Part shown: positions 46,664-56,100 of the stretch, one piece after another | Numbering within the stretch: position 1 is the first letter of the stretch | How the letters are laid out: every line of letters starts with the position of its first letter | Assembly: GCA_020160805.1 (NCBI GenBank) | Contig: JAIUPO010000004.1 | Location: 119,878 to 183,877, forward strand | Source of the DNA: Actinomycetota bacterium | GTDB lineage: Bacteria; Actinomycetota; Actinomycetes; Actinomycetales; Dermatophilaceae | Length of the DNA: 64,000 nucleotides | Direction of reading: 5' to 3' | Program-made: the position numbers and the translations under genes | The notes under the pieces: model-generated | Databases searched by the model: none | The model's input: the letters and a program-made list of their open reading frames with translations, nothing else | What the model was told of the DNA's origin: nothing

Positions 46664-47302
46664 ATGTCGGGGACGGGTCGGTGGTCGCAGCGGCGCCCCA
46701 GTCTGCCCACGCGGGAGGAAGTGCCGATCCGAACGTTGGAGGAGTGCCGCGCCGAAGGATTGACTGCGGAGGCCGTGTGGTGGCGCGTGGAGTCAGGACA
46801 GTGGCAGCGTGCACACCAGCGCGTCTATGTCACGCACAACGGACCGCTCGACTGGATCACCCGAGCCAGCGCCGCACTCATCGCGGCCGGCGAGGGTGCG
46901 GTGCTCGGGGCCGCGGGCTCTCTCTACGTCCACGGCTCCGGGCCGGCGCCCTCCACGATTGACCTGTTGCTCCCGCGGGCCCGCCGGATCACGCCGCCCG
47001 CGGGCAGCACCGTGCGGTATGCCGATGGCCCCGGTCGTTCGTGGGTGCCGTGGCCGCCGCGAATGAGCCTGGAGAGCACGGTAATTCACGCCGCAGGGCC
47101 GGGAACGCTCGACTCGGCCTTGGCCTTGGTCGTGAAGGGCACGCCACTGCTGCGCTTCGGCTGGCCCGAGGTCGCCGGCGATCCCTGCGCTACCGCGGCA
47201 GAGGTGGCACGATTCGCGGCATCACGGGGGCTCTCATGGCCCATTCACCCGTGTCGACGGGCCAGCTGCACGCTGGCGCGTGCAGAAGGGCGCATCGCGT
47301 GA
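46664..47302 (+). pseudogene. Internally deleted AbiEi/DUF559-like gene
   Basis: The 212-residue frame has a normal AbiEi-like N-terminal half (WWRVESGQWQRAHQRVYVTH, LLLPRARRITPPAG, RMSLESTVIHAAG) and a normal family C-terminus (LLRFGWPEVAGDPC then a final CRRASC). The middle section that should carry the E-x-D nuclease-like core and about 100 residues is missing. The join is near DSALALVVKGTPLLRFGW. It is probably a remnant, though the frame is intact and could yield a short protein. The stop lies inside palindromic element copy 2. Confidence 0.65.
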
Positions 47303-47340
47303 GTGAGAGCAGGGTGATAGCCCTGTTCTCACTCACGCGA
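47295..47340. repeat. Palindromic element copy 2 (hairpin)
   Basis: Twenty-base arms 47295-47314 and 47321-47340 pair with one wobble around TGATAG. It overlaps the stop of the AbiEi remnant and lies just past the coxG stop on the other strand, so it could also terminate both. Confidence 0.85.
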
Positions 47341-47365
47341 GGATGGGTTAGCCCGCGCGCACTGA

Positions 47366-48166
47366 TCAGCCGGGGAGGCGGCGGGCGACCTTCCAGCCGA
47401 TCACGAGGCCGACCAGGCCGGCGATCAGATGCGGCGCATACGACTTGAGGATGACCGGCAGCACGGTGGCGCCGAGGTCCAGCGCATCGTCTGAGGCCGC
47501 GGCCGGTGCCGGGCGCGGCGTCGAGGCGGCGGGCCGAGGCGCGGCGGCTGCGGCGGGCTGGCCAAGGTCGGCGGCGATCTCGGCCGGCGACTGCGGCATG
47601 CCCTCGTCGTCGGCGACCTCCGCACGGTAGACCGGGAGCGGGACACCATGGGCGAGTGCCTCACCGCCCGAACCGCCCTGCGGCGCAGCCGATTCCGCGG
47701 CCACAGCGTCCGCCGCACCGGCGGCGAAGCGGCCCTCGATGCAGCCGACGAACTGCTTCAGCAGTTTGTCCGAGACATCCTGCATGACGCCCCGGCCGAA
47801 CTGCGCCGGCTTGCCGGTGATCGCCAGATCGGTCATGACATCGACGCGAGTGTGGCTGCCGCCATCGGCCGGCGCGAGCTGGATCGTCACGGTGGCGCCG
47901 GCCGTGCCATTGCCGCGCTTGTCCTTGCCCTTGGCCTCGATGACCGCTCGGTGGGCCGCGTCATCGCGCTCGATGAACTGCCCCGCCCCGGTGTAGACCA
48001 GCGCGATCGGGCCGAGCTTGACCTTGACCGTGCCCGTGAATCCGTCCGCGGTGACGGAGTCCACCATCGCGCCGGGGAAGCACGAGCCGACCTGTTCCAG
48101 ATCCATGAAGGTCGCCCAGGCGAGATCCACAGGCGCGGGAACGACGAAATCGTGGGTGAGCTCCAT
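47366..48166 (-). CDS. coxG: CoxG-like SRPBCC protein with C-terminal membrane anchor
   Basis: The 266-residue protein has an N-terminal SRPBCC domain (HDFVVPAPVDLAWATFMDLE, CFPGAMVDSV, KVKLGPIALVYTG), an Ala/Pro-rich linker of about 75 residues, and a C-terminal hydrophobic segment (HLIAGLVGLVIGWKVARRLP). CoxG proteins recruit CO dehydrogenase to the cytoplasmic membrane and can deliver menaquinone. It is the last gene of the coxSLMG unit, three bases after coxM. Confidence 0.88.
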   Translation of the reverse strand: MELTHDFVVPAPVDLAWATFMDLEQVGSCFPGAMVDSVTADGFTGTVKVKLGPIALVYTGAGQFIERDDAAHRAVIEAKGKDKRGNGTAGATVTIQLAPADGGSHTRVDVMTDLAITGKPAQFGRGVMQDVSDKLLKQFVGCIEGRFAAGAADAVAAESAAPQGGSGGEALAHGVPLPVYRAEVADDEGMPQSPAEIAADLGQPAAAAAPRPAASTPRPAPAAASDDALDLGATVLPVILKSYAPHLIAGLVGLVIGWKVARRLPG

Positions 48167-48169
48167 ACC

Positions 48170-49021
48170 TCAGCGTCCCACCGCACTGAGCACGGCACGC
48201 CGGGTGAGCACGCCCGCGAGGTGACGGCGGTAGTCCGCGTCGCCATTGAGATCGCTCGGCGGACTGGTGCCCTCGGCGGCGAGCCCGCAGGCATGGGCGA
48301 TGCCCTGGGCCGTGCCCGCGGACCCCGCGAGCGCCGCCTCGGTTGCCGTCGCGCGCAGCGGCGTCGAGCCCATATTTGTCAGCCCGACACGTGCCTCGGC
48401 GATGGCGTCGCCGTCCATCCGCACCGTCGCCGCGACCGCGACGATCGACCATTGGTGCGCGACCCGCACGAACTTCTCGTAGGCCGCACCCCACCCGGTG
48501 TGCTTGGGTATGCGGATCGCCGTGAGCAGTTCGTCCTCGCCGACGGCGGTGGTGAACAGGTCCTCGAAGAAGTCCGCTGCCGCGACCGTGCGCTCACCGC
48601 CCGGTCCGGCGATGACCAGTTCGGCATCGAGGGCGAGCACCGGGGCACCGACGTCACCGGCCGGGTCGGCGTGCACGAGCGCGCCGCCGATCGTGCCGCG
48701 GTGGCGGATCTGCGGGTCGGCGACGGTTTCGATGGCCGCCTTGAGCAGGGCTGCGTGCTCGGCCACGAGCGGGTCGGTGAGGATGTCGGCATAGGCCGTC
48801 ATCGCGCCAATGACGATTGCGTCGCCGTCCTCGCGGATCCCGCGCAGCTCGGCGATCTTGCCGAGGTCGACGATCTTCTCCGGGGCGTTCAGGCGCATCC
48901 GCAGGATCGGCAACAGCGACTGCCCGCCGGCCAGCACCTTGGCGTCATCCGAATCGGCTAGGGCCGCAAGGGCATCCGCAACCGTCTCGGGGGCTGCATA
49001 GTCGAAGGCTGCGGGGATCAC
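48170..49021 (-). CDS. coxM: Molybdenum hydroxylase FAD-binding (medium) subunit, CoxM-like
   Basis: The 283-residue flavin subunit transfers electrons from the iron-sulfur clusters to acceptors. The FAD motifs are VLAGGQSLLPILRMRL and HRGTIGGALVHADPAGD. GTG 49021 overlaps the coxL stop by four bases. It belongs to a form II gene order (S, L, M), not the form I order M, S, L. Confidence 0.93.
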   Translation of the reverse strand: MIPAAFDYAAPETVADALAALADSDDAKVLAGGQSLLPILRMRLNAPEKIVDLGKIAELRGIREDGDAIVIGAMTAYADILTDPLVAEHAALLKAAIETVADPQIRHRGTIGGALVHADPAGDVGAPVLALDAELVIAGPGGERTVAAADFFEDLFTTAVGEDELLTAIRIPKHTGWGAAYEKFVRVAHQWSIVAVAATVRMDGDAIAEARVGLTNMGSTPLRATATEAALAGSAGTAQGIAHACGLAAEGTSPPSDLNGDADYRRHLAGVLTRRAVLSAVGR

Positions 49022-51495
49022 TGGGCGTTCCCTTCTCCCGTGGAGCCGGGATCGGCGTTATTCGGTGCGGCCTCGTCGAAGTGCGGCTGGGCCTCAGTGG
49101 TGGTTTCACCATCGTGCGAACCCGCCGACTGGATCGCCTTCCACACCCGCTCCGGCGTGCACGGCATGACGATGTCGTGGATGCCCAGCGGTCGCAGCGC
49201 ATCGACAATGGAGTTGACGACGGCCGGCGTCGAGGCGATCGTGCCAGCCTCGCCGACGCCCTTGGTGCCAAGGGTGTTTGTCGTCGACGGCGAGGTGGTG
49301 TTCTCGGTGACGAAGGAGATCGTGTCGGCTGCGGTCGGGAGGGTGTAGTCGACGAAGGAACCGGTCACCAGGGTGCCGTTCTCGTCATACACCGCCTCCT
49401 CCCAGAGTGCCTGCGCGATACCCTGCACCAGGCCGCCATGCACCTGACCCTCAACGATGAGCGGGTTGATGACATTGCCGATGTCGTCGACGCAGACGTA
49501 CTTGCGCATCCGCGTCTGGCCGGTCTCCGTGTCGACCTCCATCGCGCACAGGTGCGTGCCGTGGGGGAACGAGAAGTCGTCGGGGTCGAAGGTCGCGTCC
49601 GCGTCGATGCCCGGCTCCAGGCCCTCGGGGTAGTTGTGCGAGGCGAAGGTCGCGAGCGCGATATCGGTGATGCCGATGCCTTGATCGGTGCCCTTGACCC
49701 CGAACCGGCCGCCGCTGAACTCCAGGTCGTCGGCATTGGCTTCGAGCAGATGCGCGGCGAAAGCCTTGGCCTTCTCGATCACCTTGTCCGCGGCACGGAC
49801 GACGGCCTCACCACCGACGACAAGGCTGCGTGAGCCATAGGTGTCCAGACCCTTGTAGGCGACCTGGGTGTCGCCGTGCAGCACCTCGACATCCTCGAAT
49901 GGCACGCCAAGCCGGTCGGCGACGATCTGGCTCCACGCCGTCTCGTGGCCCTGGCCGTGCGGGCTGGTGCCGGTGATGACCTCGACCTTGCCGGTTGGCA
50001 GCATCCGGATCGACGCGCTCTCCCAGCCACCGGCGCCATAGGACAGCGACCCCAGCACCCGCGAGGGCGCCAGACCGCACATCTCGGTGAAGGTCGAGAC
50101 GCCGATCCCGAGCTGGACGGGGTCACCGGATTCGCGGCGGGCGGCCTGCTCGGCCCGCAGCTCGTCATATCCGAACAACTCTTTGGCGCGCGCGGTGGCG
50201 GCTTCGTAGTTGCCCGAGTCGTAGGTCATGCCGGCGACCGAGGTGAACGGGAACTCCTCATGCTTGATCCAGTTCTTCTCCCGGATCGCCAGCGGGTCGA
50301 CGCCGACCTCGGCCGCGAGCTCGTCCATGATCCGTTCGATGCCGAAGGTCGCCTCGGGGCGGCCGGCGCCGCGATAGGCATCCACCCAGGCGGTGTTCGT
50401 CAGGACGGTCTGACAATTGAATTGGTATGCCGGGAACTTGTAGATCGCGTTGAACATCCAGGCGCCGAGCACGGGCACGCCGCCGCCGACGATCGCGACG
50501 TACGCGCCGAGGTTGGCAACCAGCTCCACCTTCAGCCCCGTGACGGTGCCGTCCTTGGTCGCCGACAGCGTGAGCTTTTGGTACTGGTCGCGGCCGTGGT
50601 GCGCGGAAACCAGTGACTCAGAACGGGTTTCGGTGTATTTCGCGGGCTTGCCCAGGCGCCGCGCCACCGCGAGGGTGATGAACTCCTCGGGCGTCGTTTG
50701 CAACTTGCCGCCGAAGCCGCCACCCACATCGGGGGCGATGACGCGGATCTTGCTCTCCGGCATACCCGTGGTCGCCGCGATGAGGAAGCGCAGGATGTGC
50801 GGGATCTGCGTCGCGGTCCACATGGTCACCTGCTCACCCGTCGGGTCGACGACGGTGGATCGCGGCTCCATGAATGCCGGGATGAGGCGCTGCTGGCGGT
50901 ACTCGCGCTTGATGACGATGCCGTCCTCGCGCGCGGCCGCGATCGCCTCCTCGACATTGCCGCCCGTGCCGGCCTCGGCCGAGTCGAGCTTCCAGAAGGC
51001 GCTCTTGTTGGTGCCCTTGTCCGGGTGCGCGAGCACCTCGTCCTTCATCGCCTCCAGGCCGTCGAGGACGGCGGGCAGCACGTCATAGTCGACATCAACC
51101 AACTCGGCCGCATCGCGCGCTTGCGCGGCGGTGCGGGCCACGACGACGGCGACGATCTCGCCGGCGCAGGCGACCCGCTCCCCGACCATCGGCAGGTGGT
51201 CTGGGGTGACCTGCTCGGGCGTGATCGGCCAAGCGTTCGCGCACGCCCCCATACCGTCCGGGAAGTCCGCGGCGGTGTAGACCGCGATGACATTCGCGGC
51301 CTCTTTGGCGGCGCTGGTGTCGATGCTGGTGATCCGCGCGTGGGCAAAGGGGCTGCGCACCATGGCGAGGTGCACCATGCCGGGCAACGTGATGTTGTCG
51401 GTCCACTTGGTGCGGCCGGTGATGAGGCGCTGGTCCTCCTTGCGCAGACGGCGATTGCCGATCTCGGCACTGGGGCGGTCGTCGACAGTGGTCAT
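49018..51495 (-). CDS. coxL: Molybdenum hydroxylase large subunit, form II CO-dehydrogenase-like (CoxL)
   Basis: The 825-residue molybdopterin subunit belongs to the xanthine-oxidase/CODH family. The active-site loop near residue 371 is AYRGAGR, the form II signature; true CO-oxidising form I enzymes have AYXCSFR. DVGGGFGGK, HGQGHETAWSQI and the C-terminal KGVGEAGT, with the base Glu, are present. It may oxidise CO weakly or another small molecule or heterocycle. ATG 51495 starts one base after the coxS stop. Confidence 0.92.
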   Translation of the reverse strand: MTTVDDRPSAEIGNRRLRKEDQRLITGRTKWTDNITLPGMVHLAMVRSPFAHARITSIDTSAAKEAANVIAVYTAADFPDGMGACANAWPITPEQVTPDHLPMVGERVACAGEIVAVVVARTAAQARDAAELVDVDYDVLPAVLDGLEAMKDEVLAHPDKGTNKSAFWKLDSAEAGTGGNVEEAIAAAREDGIVIKREYRQQRLIPAFMEPRSTVVDPTGEQVTMWTATQIPHILRFLIAATTGMPESKIRVIAPDVGGGFGGKLQTTPEEFITLAVARRLGKPAKYTETRSESLVSAHHGRDQYQKLTLSATKDGTVTGLKVELVANLGAYVAIVGGGVPVLGAWMFNAIYKFPAYQFNCQTVLTNTAWVDAYRGAGRPEATFGIERIMDELAAEVGVDPLAIREKNWIKHEEFPFTSVAGMTYDSGNYEAATARAKELFGYDELRAEQAARRESGDPVQLGIGVSTFTEMCGLAPSRVLGSLSYGAGGWESASIRMLPTGKVEVITGTSPHGQGHETAWSQIVADRLGVPFEDVEVLHGDTQVAYKGLDTYGSRSLVVGGEAVVRAADKVIEKAKAFAAHLLEANADDLEFSGGRFGVKGTDQGIGITDIALATFASHNYPEGLEPGIDADATFDPDDFSFPHGTHLCAMEVDTETGQTRMRKYVCVDDIGNVINPLIVEGQVHGGLVQGIAQALWEEAVYDENGTLVTGSFVDYTLPTAADTISFVTENTTSPSTTNTLGTKGVGEAGTIASTPAVVNSIVDALRPLGIHDIVMPCTPERVWKAIQSAGSHDGETTTEAQPHFDEAAPNNADPGSTGEGNAQ

Positions 51496-51496
51496 C

Positions 51497-51994
51497 TCAG
51501 GCACCTGCCGCACTGCTGGAAAGGGCTGCCGCATTGGGCGCCTTCGCGGCGGCCGCGACCGCCTTGACGATGTTGTGGTAGCCGGTGCAACGGCACAGAT
51601 TGCCCTCGAGCCCGTGCCGGATCTGCTCCTCCGTAGGTTCCGGATGATCGATGAGGATGTCGATGCCCTGCATGATCATCCCCGGGGTGCAGAAGCCGCA
51701 CTGGAGCGCGTGGTTTTCGTGGAAGGCGCGCTGCATCGGGTGCAACTCACCGTCCTGCGCGAGGCCCTCGATGGTGGTCACGTCGCGGCCATCGGCTTGC
51801 ACCGCAAGGACATTGCACGATTTGACGCTGCGGCCGTCGAGGTGGACCGTGCACGCGCCGCAGTTGCTGGTGTCGCAGCCGATCACCGTCCCGACCTTGC
51901 CGAGACTCTCGCGCAGATACTGCACCAGCAGCATCCGTGGCTCGATGTCGTCGGTATACCTGTCGCCGTCCACGGTCACCGTGATGCGCGTCAT
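51497..51994 (-). CDS. coxS: Molybdenum hydroxylase 2Fe-2S (small) subunit, CoxS-like
   Basis: The 165-residue protein carries two 2Fe-2S clusters: a plant-type one ([14 protein letters not shown] and a following Cys in VKSC) and an all-helical one (CGFCTPGMI and [10 protein letters not shown]). It passes electrons from the molybdenum site to FAD. ATG 51994 has AAGGAG nine bases upstream; the much longer open frame upstream is spurious. It is first in the coxSLMG unit, and its promoter should lie between 51995 and 52108. Confidence 0.95.
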   Translation of the reverse strand: MTRITVTVDGDRYTDDIEPRMLLVQYLRESLGKVGTVIGCDTSNCGACTVHLDGRSVKSCNVLAVQADGRDVTTIEGLAQDGELHPMQRAFHENHALQCGFCTPGMIMQGIDILIDHPEPTEEQIRHGLEGNLCRCTGYHNIVKAVAAAAKAPNAAALSSSAAGA

Positions 51995-52108
51995 TCGGAA
52001 AACTCCTTCGTCCCGCCGAGTGCGTCCCCCGATCCTTGCCCACCGGGGCGGGGTCTGACAAGGGTTGCCGCACCGAGGTATGCCGGGTGGCTGGGGCAGG
52101 ATGGCGCC

Positions 52109-52669
52109 ATGCCCTTGGTCACCCCCACACTGCATACCCACCGGCTGCACTTGCGGCCGGTGGAGGCGCGCGATGCCGAGCCCCTCCTGGCGCTGATGAG
52201 CGACGTGGAGGTGATGCGGTTCTGGGATTCGCCTCCGTGGCAAGAGCTCGGCCAGGCCGAGCGCTTCGCCCAGCGCAGTGCGTCGATGGCCGACGACGGG
52301 TCGGGTGTGCGCCTGACGATCGAGCGCGCCGACGACGAGGCCTTCCTCGGCTGGTGCGCCGTCGGTGGGTATGACGAGGACTTCCGCCTCGCGACCGTCA
52401 CCTATGTCCTGTCTCGCCACGCGTGGGGGCACGGGTATGCCACCGAGGCGATGGCGGCCGTCGTGGACTGGGCCTACCAGAACCTCGACCTCAACCGTCT
52501 GCAGACCGAGGTTGACACCCGGAATCCGCCATCCGCGCGGGTCTTGGAGAAGCTCGGTTTCACCCGCGAGGGCACCCTGCGCGAGAACTGCATCGTCGAC
52601 GGCGACGTCTCCGACTCGTGGATCTACGGCCTGATCGCCTCGGACCGCGAGGTCCCAGGTCGCACCTAG
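52109..52669 (+). CDS. GNAT acetyltransferase (RimJ/RimL type)
   Basis: The 186-residue protein starts [19 protein letters not shown], has the acetyl-CoA loop [19 protein letters not shown], and ends with [16 protein letters not shown], the RimJ/RimL pattern of N-terminal or small-molecule acetylation. The substrate is unknown. The start may use GCAGGA or be leaderless from CAGGAT six bases upstream. It is divergent from coxS. Confidence 0.88.
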   Translation: MPLVTPTLHTHRLHLRPVEARDAEPLLALMSDVEVMRFWDSPPWQELGQAERFAQRSASMADDGSGVRLTIERADDEAFLGWCAVGGYDEDFRLATVTYVLSRHAWGHGYATEAMAAVVDWAYQNLDLNRLQTEVDTRNPPSARVLEKLGFTREGTLRENCIVDGDVSDSWIYGLIASDREVPGRT

Positions 52670-52673
52670 CGCA

Positions 52674-52980
52674 TCAGCTGGTGCAGGGGCCGGCCGGGGT
52701 GTCCCTGACGACGAGGTCAATGCTGCCCTGCGCTCCACTGAGCCAGACCACGCGTTGCCCTTGATCGGCGGCAAAGAGGATCGCGCCGCCCCGCCGTGAA
52801 CCCCGCCACCGGGATAGCCACACCGCTCACCTGGTCCGGAGCGGCCGGTGCGCCGAGACTGGCGCCGGGAGGCGGAGCGGTGGTGGCCCGGGTTGTGGCC
52901 CCGGCGAGGGCTGGAGCAGCCGTGGCGAGCATGGGCACGGCGACGAGCATGGCCACGATGGAGTGACGACGATCAGACAC
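52674..52980 (-). pseudogene. Frameshifted small secreted protein gene
   Basis: GTG 52980, with AGGAGGGG about nine bases upstream, begins [18 protein letters not shown] with a signal peptide ending near PALAGA, then a Pro/Ala linker to PVAGF. After a one-base frame change within the GC run near 52785-52800, another frame continues coherently: [19 protein letters not shown] to TPAGPCTS and a stop at 52674. Either a real frameshift or a sequencing error splits a protein of about 100 residues. This gene accounts for most of the 434 bases between the GNAT and carboxylase genes; nothing else is visible there. Confidence 0.5.
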
Positions 52981-53103
52981 GACAACAAACCCCTCCTGCG
53001 TGCGGCTCGGCCACGGTGGTCGCCGCGCCCGAGGGGTGGCTGTGCCTCCCGTCCCTCCTGACGCCGTCACCAGGCGGATGGTTGGGGGGTTGCGTGGAAT
53101 TGC

Positions 53104-56100
53104 CTAGCCAGCGTCGAGCGCGGTGATGATCCGGGGGCGCAAGGACTCTGGCGCGATGACTTCATCGACCGAGCCGACGTCCACCGCACGGTGGATGTTG
53201 TGGACGCCGTCGAACTCAGCCGCAACGGTGCCGACCATTTCGGCACGCACCGTGGAGCGGACATCGGCCAACTCGTTGGCGATCACGCTGCGCTCGGCGT
53301 CGCTTGCCGAGGCGAGCTTGGCCTCGAGATCCGCCACGCGCGGGTCGGCGCTGGTGCGCGCGTCGACATCCCGGCTGAAGACAACCGCCGCGGCTGGGGC
53401 GCCGCCGATCACCGAAGCAAAAGAGCCCTCGATCGCGAGCACCGTCATCCGCGGATTCAACGCCTTGGAGAAGACGACGAAAGCGCCACCGTGATAGCGG
53501 GAGATGACGACGAAGACGATTGGGCCCTCGAAGTTGACGATGGCCCGGCCGATCTCGGCGCCATACTCCAGCTGCAGATTGCGCATGGAGTCCGGCGAGC
53601 CGTCGAAGCCGGAGAGGTTGGCGAGGACGACCAGCGGCCGGTTGCCGGACGCGGCGTTGATGGCACGGGCAACCTTCTTCGATGACCGGGGGAAGAGCGT
53701 GCCTGCGGTGTAGGTGTCGGGACCGTCGGTGGGCGGGAAGCCCCGCCGCGGAACGGATTTCGACTCGATGCCGATGAGGCAGACCGAGTGGCCACCGATG
53801 CGCGTGTCGGCGACGACCGCCGTCTCGGCGTCGGCCATCCCGGCCCAGCGCTCCAAAAGGTCGTGGTCTTGATCGGCGAGCGCGCGCATGACAGTGCGGA
53901 TGTCGAAGGCCTTCTTGCGGTCCGGATTGGTGGCCGGGGACCAGATATCCCCGACGGTCGTGAAGTCGCTGCCCGCGAGCTGGTGGGGGTATGTCGTGAC
54001 ATCCCGGTCGACCGGGTCCTGCGTCTTCGCGTGCCGCGGACCGGCCTCTCCTGCAGCGATATAGCTTGCGTCATAGTGCGCCAGCAGCACGTCAAGGGCG
54101 CCGGCCACGTCGCGCGCCCAATATTGCGCCTGCCCGTTGGGGCCCATGACGCGGTCATAGCCGCCGATGCCGAAGTTGTCCTCGGCGCTGACGCCGCCGG
54201 AGAAGTCGAGGGATTGCTTGCCGGTCAGCACCATGGCGCTGTCCGGCGTCATGATGAGGATGCCCTTGGTGTGCATGAGCATCGTCGCTTCGGCATTCCA
54301 ATAGGGCTGGGCGCCGACATTGATGCCCGCGACGACGATATTGATCTCGCCGCCATCCTGGGTGAACTCGACAATTCGCTTCAGCGCCTTGGCAATCCAG
54401 TCCATATTCTCGGTGCCGGAGTCCATGGCGATGCGGGCGCCTGCCGACAGCGCGAACCACTCGACCGGGACGCCCATCTCTTCGGCTAGGTCGATGCCGG
54501 CCATGATGCGGGCGCACTCGGCTTCGGCGATGGAGCCGAGGGAGCGCAGCGGATCGCCGCAGAGCAGCACGCGGGAGATGCCCTCAGGATGCAGGGCCGT
54601 CGGGGTGGAGACGACGGCCGCGATGATCCCGGCCTTGTTCTGGCCGTAGGGCCGGTCGACTGGCACGAGGGTGCCGGAGTCGTCGAGGTCGTATTCGGTG
54701 ACGGTCCCGCCGTCGCCCGCGATGAAAGTATGCAGTTCGTAGGGGTAGATCGTCCCGCGGCGGCGGGCGCGGACGACCTTCTCGGCATACGCGTCGAGGG
54801 GGGCGACCCTCTCGGTTGCGGGCGGCTCGACGGAGAAGACAACGCCCGAGCCCGGCTGGTAGCTGAAGCGCGCAACGATCGGGACGGTGCGTGCGCCGGC
54901 CGCGGCGATGCGCCCTTCGACGCGCACCTCTTCGATGCCGGCACCCGCTGTCATCGGCGCGAGTTTGCTTTGGAGAGAGGTGAGTTGGTCTAGGTCTGCG
55001 TCAACCGGCGGCCAGATGTGGACCCAGACGTGGTTCATGTCGAGACGGTTCGAGCGGGTCGACAGCGTCGCGCGGGCACGCCGGATGGCTTCCAGGCATT
55101 GCGCCAGGGCACGTTCAACATGGGGCAGTCCGGTGACCCGTCCCGACTCGTCGCGGGCCACGGCCGACTGGCGCACCTGGGCCATGGCGACGAGGCGTTG
55201 GTCGTCGGGATTCTCCCGGCCGACGCAGTGCAGCAGAACGACATCCTGGGGCGCTTCGAGCCGCGTGAGGGTGAAATCGCGCAGGCGCCAGAGGTTCAGG
55301 CGACGCCCGACCATCGGGTGCACATCGCGGACGGGGAGGTCCTCAATCAGCGTGCCATCCTCCTGCGGGCGGAGCGTGACATAGCCGACTTCGGTCGCTG
55401 CGTCGCGCACGAGACCGACGGCGATCCGACGCAGGCGGTGCACGAAGGGCAATTGCGCGAGCTGCGCGGCGACCGCCGCAGAGGCCGCGTCGGGGTCGCT
55501 CGGCAGGTCGGGCGCGAGGACGTAGATATCGACGACGCGTTCGCGGTCACCATCGACCGCCTCGACCTCTGCCGTCAGCGCGCGGGTCAGAGCGCCATCC
55601 GGCACCAGCTCCGACAACTGTCCAAGGGTGGAGATCAGGTGGGTCGGACGGCCGTCGAGGGCATAGTCCGCGCTCGCGAAAGGCCTTGATTCGACGTGAT
55701 ACTCGCGCAGTCCCGTGAGTTCGTACTCGCGATAGTGGCGACGCACGAGCACCGACAGCATCGGCTCGGATGTGGGGACACCGTCGATGAGTCGCGCGCC
55801 GAGGAAGGAGACGATGCGCTCAGGGATGTCGGCCAGGGCCTCCAAGCGCGCCGTGCGTTCGGGACCCTCCGGCACATTGTCGAGGGCGTGGATTTCGGGT
55901 CCAACCTCGGCGAGCACTGCGGATCGCTCGGCGTTGACGGCCGGCTGGTCGAACCACCGGAACCGCACGCTGCGCGCGAGGTCGCCGACGATGGGGAAGC
56001 GAAGCTGGGTCGCCAGGACCAGCCGGTCCAGGACAGCGCGGACTGGCTCGGCGAGTTCGGCGGAGGGGACCGGCTCGGTGATCCACTTCTGCAGCAGTGC

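Noticed and set aside
49018..51495. Form I (true CO-oxidising) CO dehydrogenase
   Set aside because: The active-site loop is AYRGAGR and gene order is S-L-M, both form II; the AYXCSFR motif is absent.
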